A DNA stretch of 64,000 nt. It comes from Populus alba (lineage: Eukaryota; Streptophyta; Magnoliopsida; Malpighiales; Salicaceae). Shown here piece by piece: positions 35,729 to 47,041 of this stretch. The notes below the pieces were generated by a model. It was not told where the DNA came from and searched no databases. It saw only the letters and a list, made by a program, of their open reading frames with translations. Both the position numbers and the translations under genes were made by a program. The stretch's first letter is position 1. The number at the start of each line of letters is the position of its first letter. The stretch is from NCBI RefSeq assembly GCF_005239225.2, contig NC_133297.1, forward strand, positions 7,386,392 to 7,450,391, in the 5' to 3' direction.

Positions 35729-35810
<82 letters not shown>

Positions 35811-36600
35811 CCGAATCAAGAACCAAAACATTACACAAATAAACATTTACACTAAAATGAAATTGGAACAATTTCGAGATACTGAAATTGTATAATTTCT
35901 ATGATTGTTTAAATTAAAGGATCAAAGTGCTTTTTTTCAAAACCTATAGTACGCCACCTATGTTTATCGTGTTTTTCATTTTGGTCTCCCTTTTTCAATC
36001 CCATCATTGCATGAGAATTTGAAATCACTTTTTTTTTTTAAAATAAGACCGAATTGTCCCGAAATAAAGTTGGAGAACTAAATTGAAAATAAAATAAAAT
36101 TTTTGCACAGTGACAAAAGCATAGTTGAAAATCCCCATGTATTTTAGAGTATAGTATACTAAAAAGTTGACTTTTTTATAGTTGATTTTTTTTTATTTTT
36201 TTTACTGTTTATGCCGTCACAATTCAATGTGTATTGTAATAATAAAATTTTTTTAAAAAAATCAATTAAATCTTTTTTTAAAAAAAATTTAATAATTGAG
36301 CTCTTTTAAACTCAAATTAGAGTTAAATTGCATGCTTTTTTTCGAGGTGAAGGTTGAATTGAAAGAAGAGAGAGTTTAAGTGAAAAACATGGGTAACACA
36401 GGTGGCGGCTTTGCAATTTATTTGAAAAGTTCATTTTAGTCCTTCATTTTTTTAAAGTATTAGGTAACTAGTTTCTATAATTTTTAAACATTACTTATTG
36501 GGACCGTACTTCATTTTTCTCTTTATAGTTCTTTTTCAATGGAAAAGAAAAATGGGGTCGTTGAATTTTGGCTTGGACGATTGAGAATGGTTAATTTTTA
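35270..36600. repeat. Dispersed family F repeat, one inverted copy and one direct partial copy
   Basis: Positions 35270-36050 (-) and about 36340-36600 (+) belong to the same family but face opposite ways. Landmarks shared with copies near 50580 (-), 57100 (+) and 22500 (-) are GTGAAAAACATGGGTAACA-type text, GGTTGATTTTT, a TAGCCAC...GTGGCTA palindrome (here an exact 18-bp palindrome at 35444-35461) and a GGGCC-rich box. No coding capacity is seen. The LTR or DNA-transposon class is undecided. Confidence 0.45.
35733..35806 (+). repeat. (TC)37 microsatellite
   Basis: This is 74 bp of uninterrupted TC dinucleotide, the longest microsatellite of the window, embedded in the family F repeat. It would be highly variable between individuals. 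Confidence 0.98.
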
Positions 36601-37507
36601 TGTCAATGACTTCGTATGATGAGAGGAGTTAAAATTAAGTGTTTTCTTACCTTGAAAAAACCTAAAAAAAACATACTACATATCTAAGCTATAAAAGACC
36701 TTTTGTTTCGGGTTGATTATGAGATCAATGTTAATTGCGCTATCAATATTAATTTCAAGAAAGATTACTATAAACCCTTCAATTTACTTTTACAATTTGT
36801 TATTAAATTTTATATCCTCAACAAATCTCAAGCAATTAAATTCACATGGTTACGACAATGTTGTCATATTATTGGAGAGGCTCTAGGAAATATTTGAAAG
36901 CAGGATAAAAATTAATTTTTAAAGTGTTTTTTATTTAAAAATATATTAAAATAATAATTTTACTATTATTTTTTTTAAACATCAGTACATTAAAATAATT
37001 TTAAACTTTAAAAAAAAATCTTCAAAAACACAATTAAACCATAATGATAATAAAGTGAGCCTTAGTCACTAATTACATGTTGCTGCCCAGGCTCCTGTTT
37101 TTGATACTGCAAGACTTGGTCAAGGGTCCAATTGAAGGGGGGGAGCAAACGAGTATATTGATTCCAAGAGGAATAAACCGCCTAAAGTAAAAATCGCGAA
37201 GTGGACCGTTGGCCCATCAAGTCCATCTCGCACGAAATACTTTTGTAGGCCCATAAAATGTACCCAACAATGGAGAGCAATCTAATGTGAAATTGGGCCT
37301 CATAAGCCTACCTTAGTACCACCCAACAAGGATTGTAGAATGCAGAGCACCCGGACCCAAGCCAGGCCGATCTATACACAGCGTATGTGCTCCTTGTTTA
37401 TGAATGGTCACTCCAGCAGGCAAAATAAAAGTCGATTTTCTATAAAATAAAACCACACTCACGTTGATTTCATTTTTACATATTACATGAGATTTACAAG
37501 AATATAT

Positions 37508-37544
<37 letters not shown>

Positions 37545-38284
37545 ATTAAATCCTTTTCGTAAAAATAATTTAGAAAATATCGTTATCGATTAAATTATCA
37601 TAGAGATTGATCGGCCAATTTGAAGCCAGCTAGGGCCCATTGCAACATGATAGTATTGAGGTATGACATGATTTTATTTTATTTTATTTTATTATATAGA
37701 CAAAGGAGCTAAGACTACAGAAATATAAAAACTACGACCGACAAAGATCCAAAGCCATCCCACTAATATCTTGATGAACAAAAAAAGATGGCGGCAAAGC
37801 CACCCCACAAAGATGGGGGCAAAGCCATACACGCTGAATTCAAGCCTTCCAGTCATATTTCAATAGCTGAGAAAACTCCTTAAGAAACGGATCCGGGGCC
37901 AGAAGATCCGAAGACCCTAGAACTTTCGAATCCACCTTTAGCAAAACAACGTCCGCTAGAGCCACCGACAAGAACTCCATTTTTTTTTTTTTTTTACTAG
38001 CCTCTAGGCATGGCATGGTTTAATAGAGGATTTGGTGGAATCCTTTATAATTTAACTGTTTTAGAAATGACTCCAGTGTGTAAAGTAGATAAATGACAAA
38101 AGGGCTTAAAAATTAAATCGTAGTTTGCATGCAAGGCGGCTGGCTTTAGGCCTGCCCAATTTCTCTATAAATCGCTGCAGCAGCATAGCAAACTCACCGT
38201 GAGCTATGACGTAACAGACGACGGCGATGATTCTAAGGAAAAAATGAATTAGTCTCAATCACCTACAAATTTACTTAGAAAGTG
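36601..38284. other. Intergenic DNA with (CA)n and (TTTTA)n microsatellites
   Basis: A (CA)15 tract runs 37512-37541 and a TTTTA pentanucleotide run sits at about 37672-37696. Positions 37080-37400 and 37720-37980 are less AT-rich, but no gene is recognised there. Confidence 0.5.
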
Positions 38285-39000
38285 TTAAGTATTGCTATAA
38301 CTATTGTGGTTATAGTTTTAAAAAAAATTATTTATAAAAAGTACTTTTAGTTGAAGTTAGTTTGAAAATATAGGTGTTTGATTAAAACTGTAATTGAAAT
38401 TGAGATTGAAGAAAAAATAATTTAATGTGTTTGGTTAAGAATGCTTTTAAAATTGAGGTTATAAAATAATTTTAAAAAATATATATTAATATTTGATGAT
38501 TTTTAATTTAAATATTGTAGATTTAACTATTGCTATTACATCATGAAATAAATCAAACTTTATATAAAATATTTTTTATTATTTCATGAAACCATCTACA
38601 ATTCCATTAAGTACAAAATACATCCGACAAGAACTACAATTTCCATAAATTTTTTAACGTGTAATAAAATTAGATAAAATATTATCAGGTATAAAATTCA
38701 TTCTAAACAAGTTTTTTTAAAAAAAAAAATGTTAAAAAAATTGTCACACTAAAAAAAAAACAGTTCACGCAGTGCAAGTGTATCACTGTACATGTTCATG
38801 TTAATTGCACTGCTCATTGAATAGTGCAATTAACATGAACAGTGGAAGAAAAGCAAGGAATCCTTGCTCTTTCTTTTTTTAACTGTGTTTCCACCGTAAA
38901 AAACAAGTGGGACCCATAAAAGCATATTACTTTTTTCCTTAATCAAACGGCTGCAAACTGCATTTTAATTAAAACGTAGCCACAACCGCGTAAATAAACG
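38285..39000 (-). mobile_element. Family R repeat, copy C (inverted) with 19-bp hairpin
   Basis: Reverse-complement copy of the repeat at 27440-28320 and 29054-30145. The ends read AGTGTTAAGTATTGC and CCACAACCGCGTAAATAAACG, which are loosely inverted. A perfect hairpin lies at 38793-38841: 19-bp arms TGTTCATGTTAATTGCACT and its complement, with an 11-nt loop. It is shorter than copies A and B because the 120-bp inner unit is missing. No target duplication is visible. Confidence 0.5.
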
Positions 39001-39639
39001 GGTTGAACATGGATTGAAGGTGCAAAAGCCACGGTTGGAAGGTTCATCGACGTTGTTCTCCTTCTACAGTTTCATTTCATACATGAATCTTGTTATGAAC
39101 AACAGTCATCCCTTTCTTATTTTAAAAGGTTCATCTCTTTTTCTTTTTCTTTTTTAATTAACATGATATCTAGATTAATTTATGCATACCTCGACTAATC
39201 TCATGGGTCATAAAGTTAACGGCCATGTAAGTATTTAGTGGCCCTGAGGTTTGTAAGAATTGATCAAACTGATAATCTCTAAGAAACAAATTTATAATAT
39301 AATTAGTTAATTTATATCCCTATTCTCTTTAATTCCCATAATACTAGATTTGTGAGTTCACGATATATCATATGTGATGTAATACTTACCAATTATATAA
39401 AAAAAATGTTCAGGCTAAAAAGAGTGTTTTAAAACAGCTAAAAAAACACGACTTAGGACATGATATACACCTTTTGAGCACAAAAAGCAAGTATAATCTC
39501 ATTAGATAATAATAAAAAAAATAGTTAATGGTAGTAATTAATTTACCAATTCAAATAAAAAATAACCATAGAAACCTACAAAAAAGAATGGCACCAAAAT
39601 AATAATAGTAAAACAAGCGACGAAGCTAAGATTCTACCC

Positions 39640-40900
39640 AATTAAATAAAAAAAGAAATAAAATGAATTGATTCAATCTAAATGAACATGTTAAATTTGC
39701 AAGTTAGGTTATGAGAACAAGATCAACTAATAGAAATAAAAAATAAAAATAAACAATTGAAGTCTAATTCTAAACAAATCAAATGTTAAAGGAAAAATTG
39801 AAAAAAATCAATAAAAAAAAAAAACCAACAAATTGGGCAAGTCAACTAAACTTTGGGACTCGGATCATGAGAATGAGATAATCTAATAGAATACAAACCG
39901 GAAAAGATTACGAAGCTGAATTCTAAAACAACTAAATGTTGAAGAAGAAGACGTAACAGATATCAAATTTAAAATGAACGATTCTAAGAAAACCCCAAGC
40001 TAACTTACCAAACTTATACGGCTTGATTGATGGAAGTGAAAGGAAATTGAAGAAAATCTAGTATTATACTAATTAAAGAGATGAACGAATATAAAGAAAT
40101 TTGAAGAAAATAACGAAGCCCAACATAAAAAAAAACCGCCAACCTTAAAGGATAGAATTTAAAAATAAAATTAATTCATAACCAATCTAATATTAAAAGG
40201 TGAAATCGATAAAAAATTCAATTCAAAATATTTACGAAAAGAAATTCAACAAAGAATAAAAATAATCAGGATAACCCGAGTCATTTTTTAAAATTTATAA
40301 AACAAATTATATAGAAAGCATACGAATAAAAATACTAGAGCTCAATCTTCAATTAAATAATTATTGAATAATAAAATTAAAAAAAACCTGAGCTTCGAAA
40401 AAGAAAACCAAGAAACCCGGTTGAACTTTCTAAACCTAGGTTAATATTTAAAGATCGCAACCCATGAGATTCTAGACCTAGGCTTAATCAAGAAGCTCAA
40501 TTCTCAATCAATTTAATGTTTAAAGATGATATAAAAAAATCAATTTAAAAAAATTGTCAAAGTGAAAATAAATAGCAATAAAAAATTAAGATAAAATTTA
40601 ATAGGAAACAAAACTTAAGGAAGTAAAAAAAAAATTCTATTTAAAAAAATTATCTTAAGGCAAAAAAAAATAACAATAAAAAAATAAAGATCAAATATAA
40701 AAGATAAAAAAAACTAAAGGGGGATAAAATTGAAAAAAACAATTATTTTTTATAAATTATTCAAAGTAAAATAAACAATAACAAAAAGCATGGACTAGAT
40801 TTTAAAAAATAACAAACTCAATGGCTGCTTTAAATTTTTGAAGGGGAAAAAATATAGATCAAAAAAAGAAGAAAAAAAAAAGGGTCACAATCAACAAACC
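39640..40900. repeat. Degenerate tandem array, period about 150-250 bp
   Basis: A phrase of the form GAAGCTCAATTCTAAACAA followed by ..AATGTTAAAGGA(T)GAAATTG recurs near 39750, 39910, 40160, 40340 and 40490, each time followed by an A-rich stretch and then by TGAGA/CTAGG-type text. The units are decayed and unequal. The same unit appears singly near 48240 and 63150, so this is a dispersed repeat with internal tandem structure. It is non-coding. Confidence 0.45.
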
Positions 40901-41243
40901 ACCTAGAGTTGTTAGCCACATATAAAACCTTATTATAAAAGAGACTGTCGCACCCGACGTCGCGACGTCCTTAAAATTTTTTAAATCTTTGGAAAGAATG
41001 AATTTCTGGCATCCTACTCTTTAATGGGGATATTTTTTGTTTAAGGAGTCGCCACCTAATATTATGGTCACTAGGAACCCTAACTGGTCAACAGAGATTC
41101 TGTGATTCGGGACTGGTTACGTAAAAGGAAAAATATTATCACTCCTTAAACGTCCTACCTGAGACAGGCTGCATAGCTGGTTTCGTTTTAAATTGCTAAA
41201 TATTTATTAATTTATGTTATAAAAATTTGCTTATAATATTCAT

Positions 41244-41510
41244 GACTCTGGCGCCAGTGAATATTTAACTACAAATATTTCCAACTCTGGCGTTGGTAAA
41301 TATTACGTAGCTATAAAAATAAATTTAAATCAGTATTATTTTTTTTTATTCCCGACTCTGGCGCCAGTGAATAAATAAATAATAATACATTTATTTTTTT
41401 GAATGTACATATTTCTTATTTTTTTTATAGCTAAATAAAATTGAATAAAAGAATAAAAATAATATAAATTTAAACCGGTATTTTTATTCCTGGCTCTGGC
41501 GTCAGTGAAT
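41244..41510 (+). repeat. Four interspersed copies of a 19-bp GGCGCCAGTGAAT box
   Basis: Copies at 41244-41262, 41283-41301, 41354-41372 and 41492-41510. The first and third are identical (GACTCTGGCGCCAGTGAAT). The other two differ at a few positions. They contain the palindrome CTGGCGCCAG and are separated by AT-rich DNA, all within the solo LTR. Confidence 0.85.
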
Positions 41511-41685
41511 AAACCAATAAATTTACATTATTTTTATTCTCGCATACACATTATTTATTTTTTTTTACTTTTATTTTTCTGTATTTTTTATTTTTTTTTT
41601 ATTTTTTTTAATTTTTTTGGGTTGGGCTGGGCTAAATCCAGCCCAGCATGTATATTGGTGGCTGGGCTCAGCGCAGCCCCACAAG

Positions 41686-41838
41686 GGCTGGGCTGAACCC
41701 AGCCAGCCCGGCCCGGGTCACTGGCCCAAGCCAGTGACCCGGCTAAAAACAAGATGCACGCGTGAAACAAATCACGCGTGCATCAACAGTGTGAAGGTAA
41801 TTAAATTACCTTCGCACTGTTCAAACAATTATTTGAAC
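41686..41838. repeat. Five consecutive fold-backs in 153 bp
   Basis: Arms are 41686-41692/41698-41704 (GGCTGGG); 41713-41724/41731-41742 (CCGGGTCACTGG); 41753-41764/41773-41784 (GATGCACGCGTG); 41785-41802/41804-41821 (AACAGTGTGAAGGTAATT, one mismatch); and 41819-41825/41832-41838 (GTTCAAA). Nearly every base of the stretch lies in a hairpin arm or short loop. It is part of the solo LTR. Confidence 0.9.
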
Positions 41839-42655
41839 ACGAAGAGCATAGAAAAATGAAAAGGCGCACCTGTTTCTAGCGATTGAAGAAGACTGCAACA
41901 CTGGTGTGGCTGATTTGAGTCGGTTGCTTTCTGTTTCTGGCGATGCTGAGGCAGGTTGGAACGACGGTGTGGCTCGACTACTCTATGTCAATAACCCACG
42001 GTTTGGTGATCAATTGGGTTTCTGCAGGGGCGAAAACAGTTCGGACGAAAACCGATTTTTAGCAGGGATGAAATCTGGATTGATGTTGCTGTTCTTCTCT
42101 GTATCTTTTCTTCTTCTTTTTGTGTGTTTTGTTTGCTCTATTTCTGTTCTGCGAGTTCTTTGTTTTTTGGGTTGGTTTTTTCGTTCTTGACTCTGTTTTT
42201 CTGGGTTCCTCCCCCCTCTGGTGTGTTAATTGTCGGGTATTTATAGAGACCAATCCTTCTCTCCCTCAACCTTACGTCTCTCCTCCTGATAAGCATGGCT
42301 GACGGAGACGGTTTCTATTAGGATTCGGACACGAAGTGTCATCCTTATCTTGCCGGGTTGTAATTATCATGAAGATAAATACTGCTTTTCTGTGTTTTGA
42401 AAGGACTAGGATGCTAGTGTTTCACACTTCCGTTTCCTACTTTGCAGGCGGGCGTTCGGTGATTTGGAGACGAAGATGACGGACAACACCTGCTTGAAAC
42501 GGTGTTGTTTTGGGGCTGAGAATGATTATTTCCAATCTGGTCCTTGAAGTTTCTAAATCCTTGCATTCAAACCCCTAGTCTTTTAATTTTCAAGATTTAC
42601 CCTCCTTAAAATTAATTTAAAAATAGGTGGGTCAAAATTGAGTTACAACAGAGAC

Positions 42656-43706
42656 GTCAAGATGATTTAAATGTTGTTGTAAAAGCTAGTGTTTGTTTAG
42701 TGGATGACCTCACACGTGCCGCCCGATAAATAACCATTGAGTCAACTTGATATTAACTCAAAGTCTATTATGAAATGATGAAAAAATCCATAATTTAGTA
42801 GATCTCGCCTCTAAGAATAATTAATTCATTTTACTTTGCTAAAAAAATAAAAAGACTAAAAAGCCATTGAAAGAAGTATTTTTTAGAGGTATCCAAGACA
42901 TTTTATTGTGAAAAATGTAAAAATACTAATACACTCCGGTATAATTCAAAAATAACAATTGAATCATGTTGAAAAAAACCTACCTTGTTGCTTTCAATAC
43001 ATGATTAAAAGGTTTGATGATTGAGAGGCAAACATGTGATGTATATGATAATAATTCACGGGGAGTTTAGAGGTTTTTGTTAGTTAATATAGCAATACTG
43101 GACGGTGGTAATATCGACAAGCTCGACATCGTAATGTCCTCGGCCTTATCAGTGGCCCAAGGCGATAGAAGAAAATCACTCTCCTTGGAAGCATTCGATC
43201 TGTGCAATCTAAATTGGGGTCACCCACTTTTGTCCATGTTTTCACCTCTTCAATCATGTTTTCCAATTTGCGATGATAAATGCAAATAAAATGGAATTAT
43301 TGAGGCGCCAATATCCAGCCACCTACCTCATTTGATCCACCTCCTAGTGCCGATGACTTCACCGTGATGTCACAACATTACTCCGTTCACTCGGTCCACA
43401 TATTTGACTTGTAATTCATAGTGGGTTCTTGATTAATTACATAATCGAGGGTGAACCCATCTCACCTAATCCAACATGGTACATGAGCAAATTAATGAGA
43501 GAAATGACACTCCCACGAAAGCAATCGTCTAATATTCAAACCAAGGGAGGAAGAAAAGAAGAAGAAACGAGGAACTGCGTGAATATTATACAATCACGTG
43601 GCAGAGAGCACATTATTAACCACAGAGGACTCGTAGAAAGTGAACCTAAAATCAAAGACAAGAGATAAAGCGAAGGGACGGAATCAAAAGCTACAAGTAG
43701 TTCGAA
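42656..43706. other. Intergenic DNA downstream of the second UGT gene
   Basis: No gene is recognised. Positions 43080-43440 have balanced composition, and short open frames there resemble nothing known. The last few hundred bases before 43707 probably include the 3' UTR of the minus-strand UGT. Confidence 0.45.
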
Positions 43707-45143
43707 TTAATTACAATCCTGAGTGCATTTGTGGTTCTTCCACTTGCGAGCAACCTCAGATAGTGCCTTCGTGGAAGGTCCATCTTCGCCGAGCACACCG
43801 GCGGCTGCGTCTCTCAGGTCCTTCATTCTGTTGCGGACCCTCTTCCCTTCCTCACCTTCCATTAGACCCCTTACAATATTTGCAATCTCCTCTCTTTCAA
43901 ATAGACCATTTTCACTGGCCTTTGGCCTCAAGGCTACCTTAATGTCCTTGGTCAGCATCCATGCATTCATCTTCTGCTCAGCATAGAGTGGCCATACGAT
44001 TAAAGGCACACCATTGACAACACTTTCAAGGGTGGAATTCCAACCACAGTGGGTTAGGAACCCACCTGTTGACCCGTGACTCAGCACTTGTGCTTGTGGT
44101 GCCCATGATGGCACCACTAGACCTCTCCCCTTGGTCCTATCCAAAAAACCTTTTGGTAAGAAATCAAAAGGGTCGTTGTGATTATCCACGGAAAAAAATG
44201 TGGCGTTAGCTACTTTATCATTTGGAACCCTCGCAACCCACAAAAATCTTTGCTCGCTCATTTCCAAACCCAGAGCCAATTCAGTTATCTGATCCAACGA
44301 GAGGGTCCCGCCACTCCCGAACGAAACAAATAGCACTGAGCCAAGTGGCTGATCATCTAGCCACTTCAAACACTCGGACCCTTCAACCCCGCTAGTATTG
44401 GAGCCCATATTGACGAGTGGACCGACCGGGTAAACGGGTGGCTTACCGGGTTCTTCCTCTTGCAAAGCCTTTAGAGCCCCTCTTTCCAAGTCAATGAAGC
44501 TATTTACCATCACCCCCTCAGCCAATCTATACCTCTTTGTATGGTAAAGAAGCCATTTATATGCATCGTTCTTTCGATCTCGAGTTGGGTCGAGCAACTC
44601 CCCCCCGTGAATCGGTAAGCACCCGGGAATCTCAACTGGTTCTTGCATCTCGCTGTACTCACAAGAAACCATCTCATCAAGCTTTGGCAAATAAAAGAAT
44701 AAAGACAGAGCCATGGCTGGAGCAGGAAAGAAAATGTAAGGAGAGGCTTTGAATTCTCTAGCAACATCAAATGCATCAGTCCCAAAAAGATCAACAACCA
44801 AGGCCACAACTCTAGTACCACTGGCGACTAGAGAACTAAGAGCATCACGTAGAGAAGGAAGGGAGCGGGCCACGGTAAGGCTAATTAAGGTTTCAATCTT
44901 GGCATCTTCAGGGAGGTCACTTAAAATTACAGGGGGGAGAAATACTGAGTGAATAGTGCTAGGGAGGGCTCCAAGAACTGATCTTTGAGCTTTAGAGGGA
45001 GAACCGTCTGTCGGAATAATGAAGGTGACTGAAAAGTTGTGTTGGTGAACAAGTCTCTTGGCTAACTCAATGAGTGGGATGAGATGACCCATCCCTGGAC
45101 TAGGTAAAATTACTACATGGGGTGGTGAATCTGTTTCTGCCAT
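43707..45143 (-). CDS. UGT72B: UGT72B-type UDP-glycosyltransferase, 478 aa
   Basis: Intronless family 1 glycosyltransferase, clearly a paralogue of the gene at 30515 and sharing its motifs. The catalytic His is H20 in LPSPGMGHLIPL and the partner Asp is D118 in VVDLFGTD. The PSPG box spans W347-Q390 with HCGWNS at 365-370. The likely acceptors are phenylpropanoids such as monolignols, by analogy with UGT72B enzymes. It starts at 45143 in a strong context (CTGCCATGG). A TATATAA box lies at 45230-45236, about 87 bp upstream. Compared with the first copy it has 13 extra residues, at both ends (MAETDSPP and HKCTQDCN). The two genes are tail to tail with repeat-rich DNA between them, so this is not a simple tandem duplicate. 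It could be an old tandem pair separated or inverted by insertions. Confidence 0.93.
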   Translation of the reverse strand: MAETDSPPHVVILPSPGMGHLIPLIELAKRLVHQHNFSVTFIIPTDGSPSKAQRSVLGALPSTIHSVFLPPVILSDLPEDAKIETLISLTVARSLPSLRDALSSLVASGTRVVALVVDLFGTDAFDVAREFKASPYIFFPAPAMALSLFFYLPKLDEMVSCEYSEMQEPVEIPGCLPIHGGELLDPTRDRKNDAYKWLLYHTKRYRLAEGVMVNSFIDLERGALKALQEEEPGKPPVYPVGPLVNMGSNTSGVEGSECLKWLDDQPLGSVLFVSFGSGGTLSLDQITELALGLEMSEQRFLWVARVPNDKVANATFFSVDNHNDPFDFLPKGFLDRTKGRGLVVPSWAPQAQVLSHGSTGGFLTHCGWNSTLESVVNGVPLIVWPLYAEQKMNAWMLTKDIKVALRPKASENGLFEREEIANIVRGLMEGEEGKRVRNRMKDLRDAAAGVLGEDGPSTKALSEVARKWKNHKCTQDCN

Positions 45144-45229
45144 GGCAGGAAAGAAAAAGCTTCTGTTTATGGTTTGGACTTCGGAGGTGCGTTATAGGTA
45201 TGAAGCAGGGAAGAGAAAGGATGGTGTCA

Positions 45230-45236
45230 TTATATA
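45230..45236 (-). promoter_or_regulatory. TATA box of the second UGT gene
   Basis: TATATAA on the minus strand, about 87 bp before the ATG at 45143, at the expected distance for a short 5' UTR of about 55 nt. Confidence 0.6.
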
Positions 45237-47041
45237 GAGGACTTGGTATTTATTTTTTATATTTATTTATCTGCGTGTATAATTGTGCACGTATGAGGGA
45301 TTAATTAGGAGGCAATATTGTATTGTATGGTAATGGTGGTAAGTTGCGGAATTAATGATTGGAGTATAATTTTCTTTTCCGGGCTTTTCCTTCTCTCTCA
45401 CCTTCATTGTTCAAGGGTTCAAAGAACGTGCGGAAAGGGACTGGAATCTCCCTCTCTAATATCCATTCTTCTTCTTTTTCTCTCCCTCCAGATGGGATGA
45501 TTTTTCTGGCTGGATATTCTACGTTTCACACACTTCCAATACGTACGTGTGGCGGTGATGTCAGTTCCGACGTAAGGCTTATGTTATCAACTAACCAGTG
45601 TATTAGTTATGGAAAATACCCCACCATTTCACGTCTTGCTTGGATGCTATTCATCTTTTTACTTTTTCTCCTTTTCTCGGGGTTAATATTAAGATTTCGC
45701 TTGATATAATTCATAAGAAATCATTTTATTTTTAAATAATATTTTATAAATAATTTATAGTAAAAACGAGTTAATTAAGATATACTCTCAATTAAAAATA
45801 ATTCAAAATAATGTTTCTGTAAACGAAAAATAATATAGGTTATATTATATAAAACTGATATATTTATGTAATTTTTACATGTATTATTCAATTATATATT
45901 TAATATTTTTAGTAATTTTTATAAGTTGGTTTAATAGTTAATAATTACAACTAAAAAATATAAAGCCCTAAGCCAATATTTTTATGTTGATGTCAATTTG
46001 TTCCTTCAAATGCAAATCATTCTTAATTAGGAAGTATGAGGATGCCATTAAAAGTTCAAGAAACAAAAATAAGTTCTTGGGAGGTTTGAGATGCAATTGT
46101 TGGATGAATCACGAAGACTATGTTAACGTTGGTGGAGATGATAGGTCATACTTCATTTCCAAATTGTAAATTCTTTCTCTTGATATGCTGGTCCGATATT
46201 CTTAAGACCCAACATTATTGTGCTCCGTTTACGGACTAAACACAGGTAAATGTAAATCCAAACTCCTAAATCATGTTTAAAAATATTTGCTCGCTTGTTT
46301 TTTTTTAACATCATAATAAATTACTCATGAAAACTTGATTCAAATTGTTTTTTTTATGTTAAAATAAATTTTGAATATAATTTTATTATATTTATAATTT
46401 TTTTTTAGGTTTGAGTCACATATAAAATATGAATTTACTATTTTGAATTTTTTTTCTTAACTTGCACAGAAACAACGAAGTCAAGTAAAAAACTTTTGTT
46501 CTAAAAAGAGTTTGGACTTGAGAAATTCATGTTTAATTTGTGCTTACTTAAAATGATCTATATTTTTAACAAAAAAATTATTGTTCTATAATTTGATAGA
46601 GAAAATTTGAAAAGTTACACTTGATATAAGATTATGTATATTAATATGTATTTTCATTTCAATTTTCTGACTCAATACACATATAAAGCAAGCTTTCAAA
46701 CTACTTTATTTAAGGAAATAAGTTTTGAAATCACCTTTGATTAGGGAAGAAAAAAAGAAATCTTCAACTAACCATCTGATATACGTACTTTGCAAGAGTA
46801 GACTGACCCATTTATTATTCCATTCCAAACAAAAGGAACCGTATCCTTTTTCTCTTTGTTATCTTTTATATCTATTCCATTCCAAATAATTGCGGACATG
46901 AGAAAGAGAATATGCCATCGTTAATCGAAGAGGATAAAGAATGCAAACACCCATGGAAGTTCGCGTTCCTGTGGTGTCCCCAAATATATTCACATGAAGA
47001 GCAATATTCGGCACATTAAACAATAAACGTAAACCCAGAAT
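45237..47041. other. Promoter flank of the second UGT gene and AT-rich intergenic DNA
   Basis: From 45237 to about 45660 the DNA is balanced in composition and is probably the distal promoter. From about 45710 to 46900 it is strongly AT-rich. No gene or clear repeat end was recognised. Confidence 0.5.

Larger units (their letters stand above)
40941..42655 (+). mobile_element. Solo LTR, 1,705 bp, with perfect 5-bp target duplication
   Basis: The LTR runs 40946-42650, beginning TGTCGCACCC and ending GAGTTACAACA (TG...CA ends). The same 5 bp, GAGAC, flanks both sides (40941-40945 and 42651-42655). No internal retrotransposon genes lie between the flanks, so this is a solo LTR left by recombination between two LTRs. 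Inside are four copies of a CTCTGGCGCCAGTGAAT-type box, a run of fold-backs (41686-41838), and a possible promoter box TATTTATAGAG near 42238. The short open frames within it are not genes. The orientation given is the one in which the TATA-like box reads forward. Confidence 0.85.

Noticed and set aside
35652..35855. 67-codon frame with a long SLSLSL run
   Set aside because: It is the translated (TC)37 microsatellite.
41505..42302. Open frames of 60-94 codons within the solo LTR
   Set aside because: They are explained by the LTR's fold-back and T-rich content. None has transposon protein motifs.
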